Source: Rhynchopus sp. YZ270_cl-10
Lineage: Eukaryota > Euglenozoa > Diplonemea > Diplonemida > Diplonemidae
Direction of reading: 5' to 3'
Assembly: GCA_964035575.1 (NCBI GenBank)
Contig: OZ037863.1
Span: 412,001-476,000, forward strand
DNA: 64,000 nucleotides
Below, piece after piece: positions 38,581 to 47,415 of this stretch; position 1 is the stretch's first letter; each line of letters begins with the position of its first letter. The notes beneath the pieces are model-generated. The model was not told the origin of the DNA, ran no database searches, and was given only the letters and a program-made list of their open reading frames with translations. The position numbers were made by a program, and so were the translations under genes.

Positions 38581-39788
38581 GGTTTTCTTCAGGGCCTTTT
38601 CTAAGTCCATGGGCCCATGGCACCCCTCCGAAAACACACTTTTTTTCTGTACAAATGCCACACGTAAAAACAATATTTTTTCTGTACAAATGCCACAGGC
38701 AAAATATTTTTTCTGGACTTTTGCCACATGGGAGGTGGGGGGGGGGTGGGGGTGGGGGGCGGGCCTCTAAGAGTGACCAGAACTGGCCTCATGAACAAAG
38801 TGACCCCGTCACAGCCAGAACGCGACCCAATTGGTCAAACGCCGAAGGAAAAGGAAGCATGCAGCATGGCGAAAGGAAAAAAGTAGCGTACCGTGCGCCT
38901 GCGGCGCAAGATTGCAAGCCACCCATGACATAGTTTGGCTGTAAAATGTGCAATTTTAAGCACAATATTTTGAAATGTTGCGTACCGTGGCTTCGCCAAA
39001 ACTTTCGTTCAGCAAAATATGGAAGTAACATTTACGGGAACTGACGATAATGACCAACGACAGTGCCATTTGATGTCAACATTTTTTTAGAAATGTTGCG
39101 TACCGTGGCTTCGCCAGGAATCAGTTCTGTTTCGTATTTGCGTTAATTAGTCTTGGTTTCCCATCCCCTCCCTCCCTAGTTCATACGCAAGGGCATCTTC
39201 CCTTTCTGTGCACCGCTGAGTGGTGTCCTTACGTCACTTTTGACCATACTTTTCTTTTCCTCACCCCCACCCCTTTGCTTTAACTTTGCTTGCACACCCC
39301 GACCCACCCGGAGAGGCCTGGGGACGGGATAGTTCACAACCGCCCCTTCTCCTATTTGACTCATTTTTCCCCTTCTTCAACCCCCACCCCCGAAAAAACC
39401 CCCTCAAAAATATGAGGGGAGATGCCCCGCCAACGCACCGACCGGAAAGCTCGGAATGGGTTTTGAAAATATGCGGGGAGATGCCCCGCCAACGTACCGA
39501 CCGGAAAGCTCGGAATGGGTTTCCGGGGGTTTTTTACGTGTGGCATTTGTACAGAAAAAAGTCATTGGCACCTCGGCCAAAATCGGGGTTTTTGGCTCAA
39601 CTTAGAGCCACCCCTGGTTTTCTTCCTTGCTTTCGTATTTTTTGTTTTCTTTATCTATGTGGATCCCCCCCAGTGAACCGTTAGGGACCCCGCTCTGCCG
39701 TGGCAGTCGTGGTTAGCGTTGTCATGTTTGTCTGTAGCACACAAGTAAGAAGAGAGACTCTGGGTCTCATTGGCGTCTGTTTCTCAAA
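38549..39788 (-). mobile_element. SINE-like retroposon with poly(A), interrupted by another element
   Basis: On the minus strand it begins TTTGAGAAACAGACGCC at 39788 and ends GAAAACCAGT plus about 29 A at 38549-38577. GGGCGAGGTGG flanks both sides (38538-38548 and 39789-39799), and the paralogous spacers at about 43848 and 45370 have the site once. Without the interrupting element at 38591-39613 the unit is ~185 bp plus tail and matches 56577-56774. GGTTCACTGG in it is a weak pol III B-box candidate. Confidence 0.85.
38591..39613. mobile_element. 1023-bp element nested in the SINE-like retroposon
   Basis: Flanked by a 12-bp duplication CTGGTTTTCTTC (38579-38590 and 39614-39625); the uninterrupted sequence is seen at 56735-56760. 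Ends share only short complementary words (AGGGCC..CTAAGT against ACTTAG..CCACCCC). Inside: an inverted pair of TTCTGTACAAATGCCACACG (38645 and near 39537-39561), the ~285-bp dispersed repeat (38838-39121), and a 61-bp tandem duplication at 39419-39530 (GATGCCCCGCCAACG). Confidence 0.75.
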
Positions 39789-39945
39789 GGGCGAGGTGGT
39801 TTTTTTTGTCGTTTTTCGAACAATAGTTTAGGGCTGTGTGTGAGTCAACAATCTGCTGCTGCTTCACACCTGTAGCAGCAAGGGTGCCTTGGGTTGGGTG
39901 GGAGACACGCTGCCACACTACGACAGCTGTGCTCAGGCAGACAGG

Positions 39946-41016
39946 CTAGCTGCTGACGTCGCCATCGTCGCTCTCAGTCAGTTGTGCCCGTCGCATGCGC
40001 TTGCGCTGCTCGGGAGACTCGTCTCTGCTACGTTTCGCACCAGGTTCAACCAAAAGATGGGACAGCTTGCCTTGCTTCACTGTGCTCCGCACAACAGTAT
40101 TCCTTGGTACGTCCAAAGCTGTCAAGTTTGTGCAGTTTCGAAGAAAGTACTCACCACCGCCCGATATTTCTGTAACACCGCTCAGTGGCGTCAAGTCGAG
40201 TGCGGTAATGCCGCTGTTAGCAAGAAACCCCATAGAAATGTGCGTAACGCTGCTAAGTGGTGTCAGGTCGAGTGTGGCTAAAGCATTGCAATCCGACAGA
40301 AAATAATCGCCTATATACTTAGCACTGCTGAGCGACGGCAAGCGCAGGGCTTTCAAAGCTTGGCACTCCGCAAGAAAGTACCCACTAATCTCGGTAACCC
40401 TGTTCAGCGGTGGCAAATTTAGTGCTGTTAAGTTTCCACAGTAGGAAAGAAAGTGGTGCTCAATTTTGGTAAGCTTGCTGAGTGAGGGCAAGTCCAGCTC
40501 TGTTAAGCTCATGCACCTACAAAAAAAGTTGCTCCCAATGTGAGTGACACTGCTCAACCCAGAGAGGTCGACGCTTGTCACTGTCTTACACTCCGCGAGG
40601 AAGCAGTTCCCGATCTGCGTCACAACAGACACAGCACTCAGATCAAGACTCGTCAACGATGCGCCCCACAAGAAGGCAGTAGGAATCACCGTCGCAACCT
40701 CCGCCTGCAAAAGCAAAGACGCCACCTCAGGATCCGTAACACCCCCCAACTTCTCAGCCGTAATGTCAGTCACACCCAACGCATGAAGCTCGGCTATGGC
40801 TCCGTACTTCTGCGTCTTCGTCAGGATGATTGTGTCACCAGCACTCAGTTCTGTGATGTCCTCTCCTTCGTCCTTCCCTCCAAAGCCCATGTGGAAGCTG
40901 TCCTCAGCCAACCCCGCTGCAGACGCCACCTTCTGCCGCATCGTCTCCGTTGTGTCATCCTCACCCACCTCAATCTCGTACTCCGTTTTACCAAAACCCT
41001 GAACAGTCAGCTGCAT
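39946..41016 (-). CDS. UBL-LRR protein, copy 2 (356 residues)
   Basis: Start at ATG 41014-41016; the conserved pyrimidine-rich leader before it (CTCTTTCTCTCTACCCTCCC) is also open but is better read as 5' UTR after a trans-splice site. Residues 1-70 are the UBL domain (LTVQGFGKTEYEIEVGEDDT, ITELSAGDTIILTKTQK), followed by a 30-residue linker and about eight 24-residue leucine-rich repeats of BspA type. The C-terminus (AKRSRDESPEQRKRMRRAQL then acidic ESDDGDVSS) looks like a nuclear-localisation signal. No signal peptide or membrane helix, so cytosolic or nuclear. UBL plus LRR suggests a link to ubiquitin or proteasome pathways; not shown. Confidence 0.88.
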   Translation of the reverse strand: MQLTVQGFGKTEYEIEVGEDDTTETMRQKVASAAGLAEDSFHMGFGGKDEGEDITELSAGDTIILTKTQKYGAIAELHALGVTDITAEKLGGVTDPEVASLLLQAEVATVIPTAFLWGASLTSLDLSAVSVVTQIGNCFLAECKTVTSVDLSGLSSVTHIGSNFFCRCMSLTELDLPSLSKLTKIEHHFLSYCGNLTALNLPPLNRVTEISGYFLAECQALKALRLPSLSSAKYIGDYFLSDCNALATLDLTPLSSVTHISMGFLANSGITALDLTPLSGVTEISGGGEYFLRNCTNLTALDVPRNTVVRSTVKQGKLSHLLVEPGAKRSRDESPEQRKRMRRAQLTESDDGDVSS

Positions 41017-41608
41017 TGGGAGGGTAGAGAGAAAGAGCAGGGAAGCAGGAAATGGTGCACTGCAAAGTGGTGTGGTTGTGGAGGGGGGAGAAAGGGGTTC
41101 GGTCATGGGGAAGAAAAATAGGAATATTTTGTACCGTTTTGGGCCGCTGTAATTGTGGTGTAATTGTGGCGTGATTGTGCTCAGTTTTGGTCAGTTCTGC
41201 TCAGTTCTGCGTAAGTGTGTGTACGTGTGCGTAAGTGTACGTAAGTGTGCGTAAGTGTTGGTACTTGTGGGTACGTGTGTGTAAGTGTGCAAATACGGGT
41301 TTTTTTGTTTTCTGCATGTTTCTCCTGCTCTCTTATCTTAAATTTAGTGCCCAATAATGCTGAAGGTCGGCCAACAAGACTTTGATAACATTTCTCTTAA
41401 TATTGCACTTTTTTTGGCGTGGCTGCATAACCGATTCCCCGCGTTTCTACCAGTTGTCATTCCGGTTAGGGGCATTCACGTGTTGAAAAAAAATTGTTTT
41501 CGTTGGTGAATCTTTTAAACGCCGGCATTTGCATTTCCGGAATCCGTCCGGCCAGTGATGGGGTCAATTTGCCGAAATGGACACGTTCTCGTTGTTGGTC
41601 AATTCCGC

Positions 41609-41799
41609 AGTATACACAGTATACACAGTATACACAGTATACACAGTATACACAGTATACACAGTATACACAGTATACACAGTATACACAGTATACACAG
41701 TATACACAGTATACACAGTATACACAGTATACACAGTATACACAGTATACACAGTATACACAGTATACACAGTATACACAGTATACACAGTATACACAG
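41609..41799 (+). repeat. AGTATACAC satellite, about 21 copies
   Basis: Perfect 9-bp tandem array that starts 10-20 bp after the module ending TTGCCGAAATGGACACGTTC. It is open in several frames by arithmetic; not coding. Confidence 0.95.
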
Positions 41800-41810
41800 G
41801 GGATTGGGAG

Positions 41811-43427
41811 TACAGTACAGTACAGTACAGTACAGTACAGTACAGTACAGTACAGTACAGTACAGTACAGTACAGTACAGTACAGTACAGTACAGTACAG
41901 TACAGTACAGTACAGTACAGTACAGTACAGTACAGTACAGTACAGTACAGTACAGTACAGTACAGTACAGTACAGTACAGTACAGTACAGTACAGTACAG
42001 TACAGTACAGTACAGTACAGTACAGTACAGTACAGTACAGTACAGTACAGTACAGTACAGTACAGTACAGTACAGTACAGTACAGTACAGTACAGTACAG
42101 TACAGTACAGTACAGTACAGTACAGTACAGTACAGTACAGTACAGTACAGTACAGTACAGTACAGTACAGTACAGTACAGTACAGTACAGTACAGTACAG
42201 TACAGTACAGTACAGTACAGTACAGTACAGTACAGTACAGTACAGTACAGTACAGTACAGTACAGTACAGTACAGTACAGTACAGTACAGTACAGTACAG
42301 TACAGTACAGTACAGTACAGTACAGTACAGTACAGTACAGTACAGTACAGTACAGTACAGTACAGTACAGTACAGTACAGTACAGTACAGTACAGTACAG
42401 TACAGTACAGTACAGTACAGTACAGTACAGTACAGTACAGTACAGTACAGTACAGTACAGTACAGTACAGTACAGTACAGTACAGTACAGTACAGTACAG
42501 TACAGTACAGTACAGTACAGTACAGTACAGTACAGTACAGTACAGTACAGTACAGTACAGTACAGTACAGTACAGTACAGTACAGTACAGTACAGTACAG
42601 TACAGTACAGTACAGTACAGTACAGTACAGTACAGTACAGTACAGTACAGTACAGTACAGTACAGTACAGTACAGTACAGTACAGTACAGTACAGTACAG
42701 TACAGTACAGTACAGTACAGTACAGTACAGTACAGTACAGTACAGTACAGTACAGTACAGTACAGTACAGTACAGTACAGTACAGTACAGTACAGTACAG
42801 TACAGTACAGTACAGTACAGTACAGTACAGTACAGTACAGTACAGTACAGTACAGTACAGTACAGTACAGTACAGTACAGTACAGTACAGTACAGTACAG
42901 TACAGTACAGTACAGTACAGTACAGTACAGTACAGTACAGTACAGTACAGTACAGTACAGTACAGTACAGTACAGTACAGTACAGTACAGTACAGTACAG
43001 TACAGTACAGTACAGTACAGTACAGTACAGTACAGTACAGTACAGTACAGTACAGTACAGTACAGTACAGTACAGTACAGTACAGTACAGTACAGTACAG
43101 TACAGTACAGTACAGTACAGTACAGTACAGTACAGTACAGTACAGTACAGTACAGTACAGTACAGTACAGTACAGTACAGTACAGTACAGTACAGTACAG
43201 TACAGTACAGTACAGTACAGTACAGTACAGTACAGTACAGTACAGTACAGTACAGTACAGTACAGTACAGTACAGTACAGTACAGTACAGTACAGTACAG
43301 TACAGTACAGTACAGTACAGTACAGTACAGTACAGTACAGTACAGTACAGTACAGTACAGTACAGTACAGTACAGTACAGTACAGTACAGTACAGTACAG
43401 TACAGTACAGTACAGTACAGTACAGTA
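41811..43427 (+). repeat. TACAG satellite, about 323 copies
   Basis: 1617 bp of a perfect pentamer. Contains a GTAC at every unit junction. The 15-nt codon cycle has no stop on either strand, which explains the false 600-residue frames over it. Confidence 0.97.
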
Positions 43428-44008
43428 ATTTCGGTGTAATTGTGTGTAATTGTGGTGTAATTGTGGTTAGTTGTGGTTAGTTGTGTGTACTTGTGCTGAA
43501 ACTGTACTGGAATTGTGCCTAATATAGGCACAGCTCAGGTGAGTATGGTGCTAGCTGTTCCCAGTAGTGTCATAGGCAAAACGGTACATATTTTGGGGGC
43601 TTTTTTTTTTTGTCATTTTTCAAATAACGGTTTGGAGTGTGAGACTCTCGCTTTTTTTTGTCTTTCTTCTTTGCACAGAAATGGAAAACTGTTTTGGTAA
43701 GAGGTAAGGTGACTCTCTCTCTCTGTGCTCCTAAAAAAAGCCATCTACAGAGAGTTTATGTGTTCCTCCTGGACATAATCACTGGCGACATCGTTGAGGT
43801 CCCCCGTTTAGATTAACCGAGGGGTGTCACTTCTTTCTTTCTTTGGGGCGAGGTGGTTTTTTTTGTCGTTTTTCGAACAATAGTTTAGGGCTGTGTGTGA
43901 GTCAACAATCTGCTGCTGCTGCTGCTTCACACCTGTAGCAGCAAGGGTGCCTTGGGTTGGGTGGGATACGCGCTGCCACACTACGACAGCGGTGCTCAGG
44001 CAGACAGG

Positions 44009-45004
44009 CTAGCTGCTGACGTCGCCATCGTCGCTCTCAGTCAGTTGTGCCCGTCGCATGCGCTTGCGCTGCTCGGGAGACTCGTCTCTGCTACGTTTCG
44101 CACCAGGTTCAACCAAAAGATGGGACAGCTTGCCTTGCTTCACTGTGCTCCACACAACAGTGTTCCTTGGTACGTCCAAAGCTGTCAAGTTTGTGCAGTT
44201 TTGAAGAAAGTACTCACCACCGCCCCATATTTCTGTAACACCGCTCAGTGGCGTCAAGTCGAGTGCGGTAATGCCGCTGTTAGCAAGAAACTCTATATCA
44301 ATGCGCGTAACGCTGCTAAGTGGTGTCAGGTCGAGTGTGGCTAAAGCATTGCAATGCAACAGAAAAGCATCGCCTATATACTTAGCACTGCTGAGCGACG
44401 GCAAGCGCAGGGATTTTAAAGCTCGGCACTCCGCAAGAAAGTGGTGCTCAATTTTGGTAAGCTTGCTGAGTGAGGGCAAGTCCAGCTCTGTTAAGCTCAT
44501 GCACCTACAAAAAAAGTTGCTCCCAATATGTGTGACACTGCTCAACCCAGAGAGGTCGACGCTTGTCACTGTCTTACACTCCGCGAGGAAGCAGTCCCCG
44601 ATCTGCGTCACAACAGACACAGCACTCAGATCAAGACTCGTCAACGATTCACCCCACAAGAAGGCATTAGGAATCACCGTCGCAACCTCCGCCTGCAAAA
44701 GCAAAGACGCCACCTCAGGATCCTTAACACCCCCCAACTTCTCAGCCGTGATGTCTGTCACACCCAACGCATGAAGCTTGGCTATGGCTCCGTACTTCTG
44801 CGTCTTCGTCAGGATGATTGTGTCACCAGCACTCAGTTCTGTGATGTCCTCTCCTTCGTCCTTCCCTCCAAAGCCCATGTGGAAGCTGTCCTCAGCCAAC
44901 CCCGCTGCAGACGCCACCTTCTGCCGCATCGTCTCCGTTGTGTCATCCTCACCCACCTCAATCTCGTACTCCGTTTTACCAAAACCCTGAACAGTCAGCT
45001 GCAT
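44009..45004 (-). CDS. UBL-LRR protein, copy 3 (331 residues)
   Basis: ATG 45002-45004. UBL nearly identical to copy 2, then about seven 24-residue repeats. One repeat present in copies 2 and 4 (YCGNLTALNLPPLNRVTEIS) is missing in frame. Same basic C-terminus. The tandem unit is 1525 bp (same gene position in copies 3 and 4), including the leader and spacer. Confidence 0.88.
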   Translation of the reverse strand: MQLTVQGFGKTEYEIEVGEDDTTETMRQKVASAAGLAEDSFHMGFGGKDEGEDITELSAGDTIILTKTQKYGAIAKLHALGVTDITAEKLGGVKDPEVASLLLQAEVATVIPNAFLWGESLTSLDLSAVSVVTQIGDCFLAECKTVTSVDLSGLSSVTHIGSNFFCRCMSLTELDLPSLSKLTKIEHHFLAECRALKSLRLPSLSSAKYIGDAFLLHCNALATLDLTPLSSVTRIDIEFLANSGITALDLTPLSGVTEIWGGGEYFLQNCTNLTALDVPRNTVVWSTVKQGKLSHLLVEPGAKRSRDESPEQRKRMRRAQLTESDDGDVSS

Positions 45005-45533
45005 TGGGAGGGTAGAGAGAAAGAGCAGGGAAGCAGGAAATGGTGCACTGCAAAGTGGTGTGGTTGTGGAGGGGGGAGAAAGGGGTTCGGTCATGGGGAA
45101 GAAAAATAGGAATATTTTGGGGGCTTTTTTTATGTCATTTTTCAAATAACGGTTTGGAGTGTGAGACTCTCGCTTTTTTTTGTCTTTCTTCTTTGCACAG
45201 AAATGGAAAACTGTTTTGGTAAGAGGTAAGGTGACTCTCTCTCTCTGTGCTCACCTAAAAAAAGCCATCTACAGAGAGTTTTATGTGTTCCTCCTGGACA
45301 TAATCACTGGCGACATCGTTGAGGTCCCCCGTTTAGATTAACCGAGGGGTGTCACTTCTTTCTTTCTTTGGGGCGAGGTGGTTTTTTTTGTCGTTTTTCG
45401 AACAATAGTTTAGGGCTGTGTGTGAGTCAACAATCTGCTGCTGCTGCTGCTTCACACCTGTAGCAGCAAGGGTGCCTTGGGTTGGGTGGGAGACACGCTG
45501 CCACACTACGACAGCTGTGCTCAGGCAGACAGG
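45005..45533. other. Spacer between UBL-LRR copies 3 and 4
   Basis: This is the clean spacer of the array: GGAATATTTTGGGGGC (empty site of the satellite element), an ACTCTCTCTCTCTGTGC stretch, and GGGCGAGGTGG (empty site of the SINE-like retroposon). No gene. Confidence 0.75.
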
Positions 45534-46592
45534 CTAGCTGCTGACGTCGCCATCGTCGCTCTCAGTCAGTTGTGCCCGTCGCATGCGCTTGCGCTGCTCG
45601 GGAGACTCGTCTCTCGCACCAGGTTCAACCAAAAGATGGGACAGCTTGCCTTGCTTCACTGTGCTCCACACAACAGTATTCCTTGGTACGTCCAAAGCTG
45701 TCAAGTTTGTGCAGTTTTGAAGAAAGTACTCACCACCGCCCGATATTCTTGTAACACCGCTTAGTGGCGTCAAGTCGAGTGCGGTAATGCCGCTGTTAGC
45801 AAGAAACTCTATATCAATGTACGTAACACTGCTAAGTGGTGTCAGGTCAAGCGTGGCTAAAGCATTGCAATCCGACAAAAAATAATCGCCTATATACGTA
45901 GCACTGCTGAGCGACGGCAAGTGCAGGGTTTTCAAAGCTTGGCACTTCGCAAGAAAGTGCCGACTAATCTCGGTAACCCTGTTCAGCGGTGGCAAATTTA
46001 GTGCTGTTAAGTTTCCGCAGTTGTAAAGAAAGCCTTTCTCAATTTTGGTAAGCTTGCTGAGTGATGACAAGTCTAGCTCTGTTAAGCTCATGCACTCACA
46101 AAAAAACTCACTCCCAATATGTGTGACACTGCTCAACCCAGAGAGGTCGACGCTTGTCACGTCACTCTCCGAGAGGAAGCCGTTCCCGATCTGCGTCACA
46201 ACAGACACAGCACTCAGATCAAGACTCGTCAACGATTCGCCCCACAAGAAGCCATTAGGAATCACCGTCGCAACCTCCGCCTGCAAAAGCAAACACGCCA
46301 CCTCAGGATCCATAACACTCCCCCACTTCTCAGCCGTGATGTCTGTCACACCCAACGCATGAAGCTCGGCTATGGCTCCGTACTTCTGCGTCTTCGTCAG
46401 GATGATTGTGTCACCAGCACTCAGTTCTGTGATGTCCTCTCCTTCGTCCTTCCCTCCAAAGCCCATGTGGAAGCTGTCCTCAGCCAACCCCGCTGCAGAC
46501 GCCACCTTCTGCCGCATCGTCTCCGTTGTGTCATCCTCACCCACCTCAATCTCGTACTCCGTTTTACCAAAACCCTGAACAGTCAGCTGCAT
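45534..46592 (-). CDS. UBL-LRR protein, copy 4 (352 residues)
   Basis: ATG 46590-46592. Same layout as copy 2. The motif before the nuclear-localisation-like tail has lost four residues (PGARDESPEQR instead of PGAKRSRDESPEQR), which weakens that signal. Repeats carry more substitutions than the UBL, so the UBL is the best-kept part of the family. Confidence 0.88.
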   Translation of the reverse strand: MQLTVQGFGKTEYEIEVGEDDTTETMRQKVASAAGLAEDSFHMGFGGKDEGEDITELSAGDTIILTKTQKYGAIAELHALGVTDITAEKWGSVMDPEVACLLLQAEVATVIPNGFLWGESLTSLDLSAVSVVTQIGNGFLSESDVTSVDLSGLSSVTHIGSEFFCECMSLTELDLSSLSKLTKIEKGFLYNCGNLTALNLPPLNRVTEISRHFLAKCQALKTLHLPSLSSATYIGDYFLSDCNALATLDLTPLSSVTYIDIEFLANSGITALDLTPLSGVTRISGGGEYFLQNCTNLTALDVPRNTVVWSTVKQGKLSHLLVEPGARDESPEQRKRMRRAQLTESDDGDVSS

Positions 46593-47415
46593 TGGGAGGG
46601 TAGAGAGAAAGAGCAGGGAAGCAGGAAATGGTGCACTGCAAAGTGGTGTGGTTGTGGAGGGGGGAGAAAGGGGTTCGGTCATGGGGAAGAAAAATAGGAA
46701 TATTTTGGGGGCTTTTTTTTTTTGTCATTTTTCAAATAACGGTTTGGAGTGTGAGACTCTCGCTTTTTTTTGTCTTTCTTCTTTGCACAGAAAGGGAAAA
46801 CTGTTTTGGTAAGAGGTAAGGTGACTCTCTCTCTCTGTGCTCCTAAAAAAAGCCATCTACAGAGAGTTTATGTGTTCCTCTGTGGGCAAATCGTTGTGTT
46901 GGGGGGGGGGGGGGGGGGTTTTTTACTGCAGAAGAAAGCAGATGTTTTCGTTTATTCATTTATTTTGACAACCATCAACGCCCCTCCCCACCCTTACCTC
47001 CCTCCTTCCCTTCACCCCCCTTGAGCTCACCCCCTATCTCCAACTTACCGTAGTTGCGTGGGATAGTGTAAGACACCGGCTCACCTTCCGTCGCTGAAGG
47101 GCATCTACTGGACAACATTCGAGTGGAGAGAGAGGGGCCTGTTCACAGCACCACACCACACACCTTTTTAGATATACCGCATGAAAAAATTTTTGTTGCA
47201 TCGACAATCGCTGAGTAATCCCACCAGGAAGGAGAATTCATATTAGGTCTGTATTTTCTGTTTTGTGCTGACCATGTGTCCCCAACCTATTCTAGGGGGT
47301 TAAAAAAATGGTTTTTTTTTGTAGTTTTTCGACAATCACCCTTGTGGGTTCTGTACAACAAAAGGTCGCCCTCTGGAGACTAATAAACTTCAAAGATAGA
47401 GTAAGGCTTTTCCCT
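46593..47415. other. End of the UBL-LRR array and intergenic DNA
   Basis: Array homology ends near 46880. A run of about 18 G at 46901-46918 follows. 47170-47415 is AT-rich. No gene. Confidence 0.65.

Larger units (their letters stand above)
41131..43587. mobile_element. 2457-bp inverted-repeat element filled with satellite DNA
   Basis: Ends are 11-bp inverted repeats GTACCGTTTTG, flanked by ATATTTT (41124-41130 and 43588-43594). The spacers of copies 1, 3 and 4 (about 38276, 45110, 46698) carry GGAATATTTTGGGGGC once, so the insertion is exact. It holds short TAATTGTGG-like repeats near both ends, a module shared with 5745-5835, and two satellites that take up about three quarters of its length. 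No protein gene. Confidence 0.88.

Noticed and set aside
41609..43427. CRISPR-like array
   Set aside because: Pure tandem repeats without spacers, in a eukaryotic setting.
41494..43531. Frames of 620-655 residues on both strands made of YSTVQ or CTVLY words
   Set aside because: They follow from a stop-free pentamer array; no start context, no complexity.
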